Shown piece by piece: positions 8,492-17,916 of a DNA stretch of 64,000 bases (positions are counted from its first letter, which is position 1; each line of letters opens with the position of its first letter). The stretch is taken from NCBI RefSeq assembly GCF_014305155.1, contig NZ_JACRUK010000007.1, positions 1 through 64,000 on the forward strand, given 5' to 3'. This DNA is from Flavobacterium muglaense (lineage in GTDB: Bacteria > Bacteroidota > Bacteroidia > Flavobacteriales > Flavobacteriaceae). The notes under the pieces were generated by a model, which was not told where the DNA came from, searched no databases, and worked only from the letters and a program-made list of their open reading frames with translations. Made by a program: the position numbers and the translations under genes.

Positions 8492-9025
8492 ATGATAAAT
8501 GAAATTATTAAGAAAAATGGATTAAGTTTTGGTCTAATAACTGGACTAGCTTCAATAGTATTTACAACTGCGTTGTACGTTATTGACTTAAAATTATTTG
8601 TATCTGGATGGGTTGCTTTTGCTAGTTTGGCTATTAGGTTAGTAATAGGTATTGTTTTGCTAAGTAAGACCAAAAAAGAACTAAATGGAATCTTTTCATA
8701 CAAAGAAGCCTTTACAACTTATTTCATCTCTGCCGTAATTGGAGTTTTTATTTCTGTATTTTTCAATATTATTTTGTTCAATTATGTTGATCCAGCTGCC
8801 AAAGACACGATTCGTGACTTATCTGCAAAGTTTTTAATTGAAACATTAAGCAAGTTCAACACACCGGCTTCAGCAATAAACGAAGCGGTTAGTAAATTAA
8901 AAGAAACAGATCAATTTTCACCACTAGAACTACTTAAGGGATCTATTTTTAGTGTTTTAGGTTACGCCATATTAGGATTAATATTAGCTGCATTTTTTAA
9001 AGGCTCAGCTTCATCAAGAGAATAA
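8492..9025 (+). CDS. DUF4199 membrane protein
   Basis: 177 residues from the ATG that follows the -7 element. Three or four hydrophobic segments are visible (LSFGLITGLASIVFTTALYV, a second at about 35-52, AFTTYFISAVIGVFISVFF, and a C-terminal LGYAILGLILAAFF). This layout and the NGxF-SYKEAF motif are typical of DUF4199 proteins of Bacteroidota, whose function is unknown. The gene lies 8 nt upstream of a family 2 glycosyltransferase and is probably cotranscribed with it, a pairing I recall as common in flavobacteria. Confidence 0.8.
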   Translation: MINEIIKKNGLSFGLITGLASIVFTTALYVIDLKLFVSGWVAFASLAIRLVIGIVLLSKTKKELNGIFSYKEAFTTYFISAVIGVFISVFFNIILFNYVDPAAKDTIRDLSAKFLIETLSKFNTPASAINEAVSKLKETDQFSPLELLKGSIFSVLGYAILGLILAAFFKGSASSRE

Positions 9026-9033
9026 CAAAATAA

Positions 9034-9993
9034 ATGAATTTATCAATACTAATACCACTTCTTAATGAAGAGGAGTCACTTCAAGAATTATATACTTGGA
9101 TTATAAAAGTGATGCAAGCTAATAATTACAGTTACGAAGTTATCTTTCTTGACGATGGAAGTACGGACAAATCTTGGTCAATAATTGAACAATTTGCTCA
9201 AGAAAATCCACATATTAAAGGAGTACGTTTCATGAGAAACTTTGGTAAATCACAGGCCTTACACGCTGGATTTGCAAAGGCTCAAGGTGATGTTATTATC
9301 ACTATGGATGCTGATTTACAAGATAGCCCAGAAGAAATTCCGGGCTTATATAATATGGTAACCAATGAAAATTATGATTTGGTTTCTGGATGGAAGAAAA
9401 AGCGTTACGACTCTGTGGTGGCTAAAAATATTCCGTCAAAATTATTTAACTGGGCCGCTCGAAAAACATCGGGGGTTGCATTGAATGATTTTAATTGTGG
9501 CTTGAAGGCTTATAAAAATATAGTTGTAAAAAACGTAGAAGTTTCGGGCGAAATGCACCGTTACATTCCGGTTCTTGCTAAGAATGCTGGTTTTGGAAAA
9601 ATAGGCGAAAAAGTAGTACAACACCAAGCTAGAAAATACGGCGAAACTAAATTTGGTATGGAGCGTTTTGTCAATGGCTTTCTAGATTTAATTACGATTT
9701 GGTTTTTATCTCGTTTTGGCAAAAGACCGATGCACTTGTTTGGCGCCATGGGTTCTTTGATGTTCATGATTGGGTTTGTACTTGCTGGCTATATTGGTTT
9801 TTCAAAATTGTACCATATGTACAACAACATGAGGTATAACCTAGTGACTGATAATCCTTGGTTTTTTATTGCGTTGACTACAATGGTTTTAGGAACTCAG
9901 TTGTTTTTGGCTGGTTTTCTAGGCGAAATTGTTTTGCGAACGAAGAACAATGAAGAGCGTTATAAAATTGCGAACGAAGTTAATTTAAAATAA
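9034..9993 (+). CDS. Family 2 glycosyltransferase, DPM1/GtrB-like
   Basis: 319 residues. The catalytic GT-A domain (residues 1-225) shows LIPLLNEEESL, FLDDGSTDKSW, and the nucleotide/metal-binding ITMDADLQDSPEEIP with its DxD. Two membrane helices follow (about 236-258 and 275-300). This is the layout of polyprenyl-phosphate hexosyltransferases, which load a sugar from a nucleotide donor onto a lipid carrier at the inner face of the cytoplasmic membrane. The sugar is unknown. It follows the DUF4199 gene closely, and a structured repeat element begins 5 nt after its stop. Confidence 0.9.
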   Translation: MNLSILIPLLNEEESLQELYTWIIKVMQANNYSYEVIFLDDGSTDKSWSIIEQFAQENPHIKGVRFMRNFGKSQALHAGFAKAQGDVIITMDADLQDSPEEIPGLYNMVTNENYDLVSGWKKKRYDSVVAKNIPSKLFNWAARKTSGVALNDFNCGLKAYKNIVVKNVEVSGEMHRYIPVLAKNAGFGKIGEKVVQHQARKYGETKFGMERFVNGFLDLITIWFLSRFGKRPMHLFGAMGSLMFMIGFVLAGYIGFSKLYHMYNNMRYNLVTDNPWFFIALTTMVLGTQLFLAGFLGEIVLRTKNNEERYKIANEVNLK

Positions 9994-9997
9994 GCCC

Positions 9998-10077
9998 TAG
10001 CCCTGATAGCAGTGGAAATCCTTTATGTTTTTTCTTTAAAAACATAAAGATTGCAACGGATAGCAGGAAATAGCTCC
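9998..10077 (+). ncRNA. Structured intergenic element, copy A (possibly Flavo-1-like RNA)
   Basis: The sequence opens with TAGCCCTGAT and closes with AGCAGGAAATAGCTCC. AGC/GCT and CCTG/CAGG can pair as outer stems, and a near-perfect apical hairpin TTTATGTTTTT / AAAAACATAAA fills the middle. A second copy near position 42,650 keeps the outer sequence but has a different, still complementary apical stem. That covariation supports a folded RNA or a palindromic repeat element. Location and type recall the Flavo-1 motif reported from flavobacteria, which is a memory-based suggestion only. Confidence 0.6.
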
Positions 10078-10123
10078 TAATAATAAAGGGAGTACTTTAA
10101 AACTTAAACTAAAAACATATAAA

Positions 10124-11851
10124 ATGGATATCAAACAAAACATTTTGGATGCTGTAAATGAATGGTTAACACCTACATTTGATAACGCTACACAGGAAGC
10201 TATTAAGGCAATGATTGCTTCATCGCCAAAGGAACTTGAGGAAAGTTTTTATAAAAATCTTGAATTTGGAACCGGTGGAATGCGCGGTGTCATGGGCGTG
10301 GGAAACAATCGCATCAATAAATACACCCTTGGAAAAAGCACGCAAGGCCTTTCTAATTATTTAAAGACAGCGTTTCCTAACCAACCTTTGAAAGCGGTAA
10401 TTGCTTATGACTGTCGTCAAAACAGTGATACGCTTGCTAAAACGGTGGCAGATGTATTTTCGGCCAATGGTATTGAAGTATTTTTGTTTTCGGAATTAAG
10501 ACCTACTCCAGAATTATCATTTGCGGTTAAACATTTGGGTTGCCAATGTGGAATTGTACTTACAGCCTCACATAATCCGCCGGAATACAACGGATACAAA
10601 GTGTACTGGCAAGACGGTGGGCAAATTGTTCCGCCGGAAGACACTGGAATCATCAATGTTATTGAAGGGTTAAATTACAGCGAAATTAAGTTTGATGCCA
10701 ATGAAGATTTAATTCACTATATTGATACAGACGTAGACAAGGCATTTATAAAATCGTCTATTGAAAACGCGAGTTTCAACACACCAACAGCGGCAAAAGA
10801 AGCCTTAAATATTGTATTTACTTCTTTGCACGGAACTTCGATCACACTTGTTCCTGATACGCTAGCACAAGCTGGATACACCCATGTGAATATTGTAGAA
10901 GAGCAACGCGTACCAAACGGGAATTTCCCCACTGTAAAATCGCCAAATCCTGAGGAGCCAGAAGCACTAGCAATGGCGCTAGCACTGGCAGACAAAACAA
11001 ATTCGGACATCGTGATAGGTACAGATCCAGATTGTGACCGTCTAGGAGTTGCCGTTAGAAATAACGAAGGGCAAATGACGTTGCTAAACGGAAACCAAAC
11101 AATGATTTTGATGACTGCTTTCCTATTAGAACAATGGAAAAAAGCGGGTAAAATAAATGGAAAACAATTTGTAGGATCTACGATTGTATCTACACCAATG
11201 ATGATGGAGCTAGCTACAAATTACGAGGTAGAGTGCAAAGTGGGCTTGACTGGTTTTAAATGGATTGCCAAAATGATCAAAGACTTCCCAGAACTTGATT
11301 TTATAGGCGGTGGCGAAGAGAGCTTTGGCTTCATGGTGGGTGATGCTGTTCGTGATAAAGATGCTGTTGCAGCTACTTTATTGATATGCGAAGTTGCCGC
11401 TCAAGCAAAAGCCAATGGAAGCACTGTTTACAAAGAATTACTTAAACTTTATGTAGACCACGGTTTTTATAAAGAATATTTAGTATCGTTGACTAAAAAA
11501 GGAATGGAAGGAATTCAAGAAATCAACCAAATGATGATTGATTTACGTGAAAATCCATTGAAAGAAATCAACGGACAAAGAGTAATTATGGTAGAAGATT
11601 ATCAATCATCAAAAGCCAAAAACTTACTTGACAATACCGAAACTACAATGGCGATCCCAAAATCGAATGTATTGATTTACTATACAGAAGACGGGTCAAA
11701 AATATGTGCAAGACCCAGTGGAACAGAACCCAAAATTAAATTCTACATCAGTGTAAACACTACGCTAGACGCTGTAGAAGATTTTGATGCTGCAGAAGCA
11801 GAATTAGATCAAAAAATAAAAAACATCATTGCTTCAATGCAATTGACATAA
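10124..11851 (+). CDS. Phospho-sugar mutase (phosphoglucomutase/phosphomannomutase)
   Basis: 575 residues, normal for the long alpha-D-phosphohexomutase subfamily. Key sites in order: [13 protein letters not shown] with the phosphorylated catalytic Ser (about 146), the Mg-binding loop [10 protein letters not shown] (about 302), the sugar-binding GGGEESFG (about 391), and the C-terminal phosphate-binding [12 protein letters not shown] (about 528). It interconverts hexose-1- and hexose-6-phosphates in the cytoplasm, feeding polysaccharide and glycogen metabolism. The preceding element and the terminator after it mark a separate transcription unit or a processed one. Confidence 0.93.
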   Translation: MDIKQNILDAVNEWLTPTFDNATQEAIKAMIASSPKELEESFYKNLEFGTGGMRGVMGVGNNRINKYTLGKSTQGLSNYLKTAFPNQPLKAVIAYDCRQNSDTLAKTVADVFSANGIEVFLFSELRPTPELSFAVKHLGCQCGIVLTASHNPPEYNGYKVYWQDGGQIVPPEDTGIINVIEGLNYSEIKFDANEDLIHYIDTDVDKAFIKSSIENASFNTPTAAKEALNIVFTSLHGTSITLVPDTLAQAGYTHVNIVEEQRVPNGNFPTVKSPNPEEPEALAMALALADKTNSDIVIGTDPDCDRLGVAVRNNEGQMTLLNGNQTMILMTAFLLEQWKKAGKINGKQFVGSTIVSTPMMMELATNYEVECKVGLTGFKWIAKMIKDFPELDFIGGGEESFGFMVGDAVRDKDAVAATLLICEVAAQAKANGSTVYKELLKLYVDHGFYKEYLVSLTKKGMEGIQEINQMMIDLRENPLKEINGQRVIMVEDYQSSKAKNLLDNTETTMAIPKSNVLIYYTEDGSKICARPSGTEPKIKFYISVNTTLDAVEDFDAAEAELDQKIKNIIASMQLT

Positions 11852-11874
11852 TAATCACCAATTAAGTTTATAGT

Positions 11875-11905
11875 CCCAACATCTTCGACCCAGGAAGGTG
11901 TTGGG
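11875..11905 (+). terminator. Hairpin, probable terminator of the phospho-sugar mutase gene
   Basis: CCCAACATCTT pairs with AAGGTGTTGGG (11 bp with one T-G pair) across a 9-nt loop, then CTTTA. It lies 24 nt after the stop, but only a short T tract follows. Confidence 0.65.
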
Positions 11906-11925
11906 CTTTACTAATAAATACCCTC

Positions 11926-13752
11926 ATGAATAATTTTAAAAGAATATTCTCATTCATAATTCCTTATAAAAAATATGCGTATCTCAACATATTTTTCAAT
12001 GTTTTATACGCGCTGTTCAGCACACTTTCTTTCATGTCATTGATCCCAATGATGCAAGTATTGTTTGACCAAACTAAAAGAAATTCAATTGAACCAAAAT
12101 ATACGGGAATCTGGGAATTTAAAACATTTGCCGAGGATTATTTAAGCTATTACATCACAACGACGACAGACACTTATGGCGTAGGACACACTTTATCCAT
12201 CATGGTCGCTGTCATTATTTCAATATTTTTACTAAAAAACCTAAGCGATTATTTAGCATTGTTTTTCATCACATTTCTAAGAAACGGTATCTTAAGAGAC
12301 ATGCGAAATGCTATGTATAAGAAAACAATTGACTTGCCTTTGGCCTTTTTCTCAGAAAAAAGAAAAGGAGACGTAATTGCTAGAATATCTGCCGATGTAA
12401 ATGAAGTTCAAACTTCGTTTTTATCTATTTTAGAACTTGCTGTAAAAGAACCGTTAACTATTGTATTTACCATAATTGCAATGCTTACCATCAGTGTAAA
12501 ACTGACTTTATTTGTATTTATTTTCATCCCCGTTTCTGGTTATGTAATTTCCCTTATTGGTAAACAATTAAAAAAACAATCTACTAAAGCGCAAGAAGAA
12601 CAAGGTATCTTTTTATCTACTATCGAAGAAACTCTTGGCGGCTTAAAGGTGGTAAAAGGATACAATTCCGAAGCTTATTTCAATCGCATATTTACCGAAT
12701 CAACAGAACGTTTTTTTAAACTATCCAACAACATAGGCAACCGACAAAATCTAGCTTCACCGATGAGTGAATTCATGGGTATTATGATAATTGCTATTTT
12801 ATTGTGGTACGGAGGAAGTATGGTTTTACTTGAAAAAACTTTAAATGGTGCTGCTTTTATTGCTTACATGGGATTAGCTTACAACATCTTGACACCAGCA
12901 AAATCCATTTCGAAAGCATCTTATAGTGTAAAAAGAGGAAATGCTGCAGCAGAACGAGTACTTGAGATTCTAGACCAACAAAACCCAATTGTATCTAAAG
13001 AAAATGCAATCCAAAAAGAAACATTTGATTCTAGTATTGCCATTAACAACATCAACTTTAAATACGAAGATGAAATTGTATTAAAAGATTTTTCGTTGCA
13101 AATAAAAAAGGGACAAACAGTTGCCCTTGTAGGACAGTCAGGAAGCGGTAAAAGTACTATTGCTAATTTACTAACTCGTTTTTATGATGTACACGATGGA
13201 ACTATTGCTATTGACAACACTAACATCAAGGACATGAATCTTCAATCCTTACGTGGTTTAATGGGACTCGTTACGCAAGATAGCATCTTATTCAATGACA
13301 CGATCAAAGCGAATATAGCATTAGGAAAACAAGACGCGACAGATGACGAGATCATCGAAGCGCTTAAAATTGCCAATGCGTATGAGTTTGTCAAAGATTT
13401 ACCAAAAGGCATATACACAAACATTGGAGACAGTGGAAACAAGCTTTCTGGTGGACAAAAACAACGTTTATCTATTGCGAGAGCGGTATTAAAAAACCCT
13501 CCAATTATGATTTTGGATGAAGCAACATCAGCATTAGATACCGAAAGTGAAAAGTTTGTACAAGTAGCATTAGAAAATATGATGCAAAACCGTACATCGA
13601 TTGTTATTGCACACCGACTTTCGACCATTCAAAAAGCCGATTTAATTGTAGTAATGCAAAAAGGAAAAATTGTAGAGCAAGGAAAACACGAAGCCCTAAT
13701 TGCCTTGAATGGCATGTATAATAAATTAGTAAGCATGCAGTCATTTGAATAA
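11926..13752 (+). CDS. MsbA-like ABC transporter, fused permease-ATPase
   Basis: 608 residues. The N-terminal half holds six membrane helices of an ABC exporter. The C-terminal ATPase carries Walker A GQSGSGKST (about 404), the Q-loop VTQDSILFND, the signature LSGGQKQRLSIARA (about 507), Walker B MILDEATSALD and the H-loop AHRLST. Homodimeric exporters of this type flip lipid A-core or other lipids across the inner membrane. The substrate is inferred from family likeness only. The gene is 47 nt upstream of a DUF2971 gene on the same strand. Confidence 0.9.
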   Translation: MNNFKRIFSFIIPYKKYAYLNIFFNVLYALFSTLSFMSLIPMMQVLFDQTKRNSIEPKYTGIWEFKTFAEDYLSYYITTTTDTYGVGHTLSIMVAVIISIFLLKNLSDYLALFFITFLRNGILRDMRNAMYKKTIDLPLAFFSEKRKGDVIARISADVNEVQTSFLSILELAVKEPLTIVFTIIAMLTISVKLTLFVFIFIPVSGYVISLIGKQLKKQSTKAQEEQGIFLSTIEETLGGLKVVKGYNSEAYFNRIFTESTERFFKLSNNIGNRQNLASPMSEFMGIMIIAILLWYGGSMVLLEKTLNGAAFIAYMGLAYNILTPAKSISKASYSVKRGNAAAERVLEILDQQNPIVSKENAIQKETFDSSIAINNINFKYEDEIVLKDFSLQIKKGQTVALVGQSGSGKSTIANLLTRFYDVHDGTIAIDNTNIKDMNLQSLRGLMGLVTQDSILFNDTIKANIALGKQDATDDEIIEALKIANAYEFVKDLPKGIYTNIGDSGNKLSGGQKQRLSIARAVLKNPPIMILDEATSALDTESEKFVQVALENMMQNRTSIVIAHRLSTIQKADLIVVMQKGKIVEQGKHEALIALNGMYNKLVSMQSFE

Positions 13753-13798
13753 ATAAACTGCATGCTTACAAACAAATAAGTAAATACGCTAGATAAAA

Positions 13799-14500
13799 AT
13801 GTACCACACCAACTCAAATATCACTCTTACCGAAGATCTAGATACTGTTGTTTGGAAGTATTTAGACCTATCTAAGTTTTTAGACTTGTTGATGTCTAGA
13901 AAACTATTCATGTCGAGATCTGATAAATTTGAAGATCAATACGAAGGCACTTTTAGCGAGCCTACTTTTGAAGAAATAAAAAGACTATCCAAGGATAATC
14001 CTGATTTCTTGAAATTCTACAAAACGCATCGTGAAAAAGTAGCGATTAGCAGCTGGCATATTAATGAATACGAATCATTTGCCATGTGGCAAATTTTTAC
14101 GCAAAACAGCGAAGGACTTGCAATACAATCAACCATTGGAAGACTACAGCAAGCACTTGCTCCTGAAAATAATTACAAACAGTATATAGGCGAGGTAAAT
14201 TACATTGATTACAAAAAAGAGTACATTCCGTTTGACGATATGTTTTTCCCTTTTCTGTTTAAACGAAAAAGTTTTCAGTATGAGCGTGAAGTACGTATCA
14301 TTACTGATGTTGCAGATAGTACAATAACCCTCAACGATGGATTAAAGATAAACATAGACATCAACCAATTGATCGAAAAAATCTACATCCACCCGAAGTC
14401 TGAAAACTGGTATAAAAACTTAGTGATTCAACTTGTAAAGCAACTCGATTTTAACTTTACCATAGAAAAGTCAGATCTTGAAAGCGATATTTTAATATAA
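13799..14500 (+). CDS. DUF2971 protein
   Basis: 233 residues, soluble, no signal peptide. The opening VWKYLDLSKFLDLLMSRKLF and FEDQYEG, then AISSWHINEYESFAMWQIF and YEREVRII, are the recurrent motifs of DUF2971. Function is unknown. The family occurs both in ordinary chromosomes and around mobile or defence genes. Here the neighbours are housekeeping genes, so no defence role is implied. It may share a transcript with the exporter upstream. No clear terminator is visible between it and the convergent lipoprotein gene. Confidence 0.75.
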   Translation: MYHTNSNITLTEDLDTVVWKYLDLSKFLDLLMSRKLFMSRSDKFEDQYEGTFSEPTFEEIKRLSKDNPDFLKFYKTHREKVAISSWHINEYESFAMWQIFTQNSEGLAIQSTIGRLQQALAPENNYKQYIGEVNYIDYKKEYIPFDDMFFPFLFKRKSFQYEREVRIITDVADSTITLNDGLKINIDINQLIEKIYIHPKSENWYKNLVIQLVKQLDFNFTIEKSDLESDILI

Positions 14501-14592
14501 TCGCGCTTATTATATAATTGCTATAGAACGGATGCAATTAATCCTCAATCCTTAATCTAAAACAATTGAATTTGTTACGCTATTGCAAATTC

Positions 14593-15318
14593 CTAAATAG
14601 GTTGGTAGGTAGCTACTTTCCACTCACCATTAGCTAGGTTAACATAATTATAGTGCACCACATCATTTTTGTCAAATCGCCCGTTTTTATTGGTATCTTC
14701 AACAGTTCTAAAATACAAACGGCTTTTAGACTCAATTAAATTCCAATCGATCAATTCTTGATAATCGGCTGAAATTTTGGTAAACCCTTTTCCGCTAATA
14801 TCACTTAAATACAACGATTTAATATCACTCGTATCCAATTTTCCATCACGGTTTGTATCCACATCATACATGGTATAGACCATAATTTGTTTTTTGGTTC
14901 TGTCAGAAACTGCTTGTAAATAAGTAGCAGTCAAAATCAAAGCAGGTTTATCAGTCAAAGTATGAATCGAATCTGAATCGGTTTTTTGAAATTTCAAATT
15001 TTGTAAATAACCTGTGATCTCATTATCTCCATAATTTGAAATTGTAAAACTTAAGTCTATTACACTAGACGAACCATACCTCGAAGACCTAGAACCTCTC
15101 TCATATACTCTTAAATCACCCACAGGATGAATCAAATAATCCGTCCCCTCCATTTGTATTGGCAAATCAGCAAGTGACACCTGCGTAGAATCAACTATAG
15201 TAGTTTGTTTCCCTTTAGCAGTAGAATCATAAATCACTTTTGGCTTTTCCACCTCCTCTTTACAACTTGTTACAAGTAAAAACGAAATTCCTAGTATTGC
15301 TATATGTATTTTTCTCAT
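14593..15318 (-). CDS. Lipoprotein with two EF-hand-like calcium-binding loops
   Basis: 241 residues from the ATG beginning MRKIHIA; another ATG lies two codons upstream. A lipobox LLVTSC near residue 19 predicts lipidation and outer-membrane attachment. Two loops of the pattern D-x-N-x-[DN]-G-x-[LF]-x-x-x-[DN] occur (DTNRDGKLDTSDI and DTNKNGRFDKNDV), as in EF-hand or dockerin-type calcium sites. The rest is predicted beta-rich. I do not recognise a named family. It lies downstream of the TonB receptor on the same strand with a 112-nt gap and its own -7 element. Confidence 0.75.
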   Translation of the reverse strand: MRKIHIAILGISFLLVTSCKEEVEKPKVIYDSTAKGKQTTIVDSTQVSLADLPIQMEGTDYLIHPVGDLRVYERGSRSSRYGSSSVIDLSFTISNYGDNEITGYLQNLKFQKTDSDSIHTLTDKPALILTATYLQAVSDRTKKQIMVYTMYDVDTNRDGKLDTSDIKSLYLSDISGKGFTKISADYQELIDWNLIESKSRLYFRTVEDTNKNGRFDKNDVVHYNYVNLANGEWKVATYQPI

Positions 15319-15342
15319 GATCATGTACTATTAAAATAAAAC

Positions 15343-15350
15343 CAAATGTA
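15343..15350 (-). promoter_or_regulatory. -7 promoter element TACATTTG for the lipoprotein gene
   Basis: Minus-strand TACATTTG lies 24 nt upstream of the preferred ATG. A TTG at -33 is not evident. Confidence 0.45.
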
Positions 15351-15435
15351 ATGAATTTTAAAAAAGCTTCTTTTAAATACAACTAAATTATATGACAAAA
15401 TTGTGTGAAACCTTCATTTCTAAAATTCATTTTTT

Positions 15436-17904
15436 TTACAATTTAGCACTTAATTTTATATTAAATACCCTTGTAGTCATGTAATTTGGAATTGCATATT
15501 CATTTTTAGAATACACATCACGAACCCAAGTATTTGTAATTGCATTTTGATTGTTAAATAAATTAAATATTTCCAAACCTACTGACAGTTCTTTAAAATA
15601 CCCTAACCAGTTGTTGTATTTTTTAGTCGTATTGGAATCAATAAAAACTTTAGAAAAACCAACATCAACACGGCGGTAGTCTTTCAAACGGTTTTGATAT
15701 AAGTAAGGATCAGCATAGGATGGAGAACCTCCTGGCAAGCCCGTATTATAAACCAAGTTCAAGTACAACTTAACAGATGGAATATTAGGCATATAATCCT
15801 GAAAAAGCATTCCAAATTTAAGCCTTTGATCTGTAGGTCGCGCGATATACCCTTTATCCTGACTGTTTTCTTCGGTTTTTAAATATCCAAAACTCAACCA
15901 AGATTCTGTTCCTGCAACAAATTCCCCGTTCAATCTCAAATCTAATCCTTGGGCATAGGCTTTCGCCAAATTAGTCGCCGCGTATCTAATTCTCACATTT
16001 TCGATTGTATATGTATTCACATTCGATAAGGACTTATAATACATTTCTGAAACCAACTTAAACGGACGATCCCACATTTTAAAACTATAATCATTCCCGA
16101 CAACAAAATGAATCGATTTTTGCGCCTGTACATTGGGATGTACCAAACCGTCAGCATCACGAAGTTCCCTATAAAAAGGCGGCTGCTGATACAAACCACC
16201 CGAAACTCTAAAAACCATATCCTTTTCCCAAGCCGGTTTTAATGCTAATTGCGCCCTTGGACTAACTGTAAATTGCGAGTTTCCTTTTTCTGTTGCACCA
16301 TCTACTACCCAACTTTGCATACGAGCACCTGCGTTCATCCATAACTCTGCCTGACCTAGGTAGGTTTTTCGACTCCATTGCCCATAGGCCGAAAAACGAT
16401 TGATGGTATTAAAATTAGTTGCACGTACATTTTGATAAGGTGTAAGTGGGCCTGAATAGGTTGTATACGGTTCGTCTTTATTGAGTACATTTAAAATAGG
16501 CGGATTAATTGCAAATCCCGCCGAATCGATTACTTCCCATTCCACGACCCTATCACGTATGGATTCACGAGTGTATTTCACACCCCATTCCAACTGACTT
16601 TTCTTCCAATCGTAAAACCCCTTAATTTCTGTATTAACAATGAGAGCATCGAGATCATTCCTAGCATGATTGAGCTGTGAGCCAATTCCTTCTGAATAAG
16701 AAACTGTTCCAAAGGAATCCGAACCCACCGTAGGATCAACTGCATCCAAGCGATACTGAGCAAAAATATCAAAATACTCTTGTTCTAAAGTATGAAAGAT
16801 CGAACCTATAAACTTAAAAGTCAACTTCTCACTTGCTTTATAAGTCGTTTTGAAGGCTCCAAAATAGGTGTCATAACGATCCTTTTCCTGACCTTCATAA
16901 TATACATTTAAAACCATGGGGTTGTCACCTGTCCCAAAACGGGTTTGACGTGTCAAAGGTTGATAATCATATTTATTTTGAGAAATATTCCCTAAAAAAC
17001 TCCAATGCCATTTGGCAGAAGCCTGATAATTAATATTAGTTTGAACATCCGCAAACTGTGGTTTATAGTTTGTTTGAGTATCTTGACTATTTACCAACAA
17101 ACTATTATTGCGATACCGAACACCCGTAATGGCAGACCATTTTTTATTTGTAGAAACTGCATCCACAGCCAGGCTTCCGCCAAGAAAACTAGCTTCAAAT
17201 GCCGCAGCAAACTGCGTAGGTTTGCGGTAGGTAATATCTAAAACCGATGAAAGTTTATCGCCAAACTTAGCCTGAAAACCACCTGCTGAAAATTCTACAT
17301 TTTGAACCAAATCAGTATTTGTAAAACTCAAGCCTTCTTGCTGCCCTGAACGAATCAGGAATGGGCGGTAAATTTCGATTTCGTTGACATACACTAAGTT
17401 TTCATCATAATTCCCACCTCGCACGGCATATTGTGTACTCAATTCATTATTAGAATTAACGCCTGGAAGTGATTTTAACACGGATTCAATACCAGCATTT
17501 GCACCCGGTATTTTTCGAATCATTTCTGGATCGATTACCGTAATTCCTTGCACTTGTTTTTTATTGTTTGTAGTAACAATAATTTCCCCCATTTGTTCTT
17601 GTTGGTCATTCATAACCAAGTTAAACTCTTGGCTTTCGTTCTCTTTCAGATTTACAAAAAGAGTTGCTTTCTTTAAGGAAATATGAGTAAAAACAATCGT
17701 TTCCTTTTGATTCGCTGGAATTTTTATTTGATAAAAACCCGTTGCGTTAGACTGCGTTCGCACTCCACTACAAGAAATATTTACGTTACCAACAGCTTTA
17801 TTATTAGCATCAAGAATAACTCCTCTCACACTTGCAAATTGAGCAAAAGAAGTATTTGATATCCAAAATAGTATAAAAACAAAAAATATTTTTTTGACGC
17901 TCAA
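15436..17904 (-). CDS. TonB-dependent receptor with carboxypeptidase-like N-terminal domain
   Basis: 822 residues. Signal peptide ends at SFAQ (about residue 22). Residues 25-105 form a carboxypeptidase-regulatory-like beta-sandwich (RGVILDANNKAVGNVNISC). The plug domain follows (about 110-225; IPGANAGIESVLKSLPGVNSNNELSTQYAVRGGNYDENLVYVNEIE), then a 22-strand barrel ending in a beta strand. It imports a large ligand across the outer membrane using TonB energy. No SusD partner or glycoside hydrolase lies nearby, so a siderophore, cofactor or peptide ligand is as likely as a glycan. The M23 peptidase gene is 12 nt upstream, so the two are probably one operon. Confidence 0.92.
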   Translation of the reverse strand: MSVKKIFFVFILFWISNTSFAQFASVRGVILDANNKAVGNVNISCSGVRTQSNATGFYQIKIPANQKETIVFTHISLKKATLFVNLKENESQEFNLVMNDQQEQMGEIIVTTNNKKQVQGITVIDPEMIRKIPGANAGIESVLKSLPGVNSNNELSTQYAVRGGNYDENLVYVNEIEIYRPFLIRSGQQEGLSFTNTDLVQNVEFSAGGFQAKFGDKLSSVLDITYRKPTQFAAAFEASFLGGSLAVDAVSTNKKWSAITGVRYRNNSLLVNSQDTQTNYKPQFADVQTNINYQASAKWHWSFLGNISQNKYDYQPLTRQTRFGTGDNPMVLNVYYEGQEKDRYDTYFGAFKTTYKASEKLTFKFIGSIFHTLEQEYFDIFAQYRLDAVDPTVGSDSFGTVSYSEGIGSQLNHARNDLDALIVNTEIKGFYDWKKSQLEWGVKYTRESIRDRVVEWEVIDSAGFAINPPILNVLNKDEPYTTYSGPLTPYQNVRATNFNTINRFSAYGQWSRKTYLGQAELWMNAGARMQSWVVDGATEKGNSQFTVSPRAQLALKPAWEKDMVFRVSGGLYQQPPFYRELRDADGLVHPNVQAQKSIHFVVGNDYSFKMWDRPFKLVSEMYYKSLSNVNTYTIENVRIRYAATNLAKAYAQGLDLRLNGEFVAGTESWLSFGYLKTEENSQDKGYIARPTDQRLKFGMLFQDYMPNIPSVKLYLNLVYNTGLPGGSPSYADPYLYQNRLKDYRRVDVGFSKVFIDSNTTKKYNNWLGYFKELSVGLEIFNLFNNQNAITNTWVRDVYSKNEYAIPNYMTTRVFNIKLSAKL

Positions 17905-17916
17905 GATGTGTAGGTA

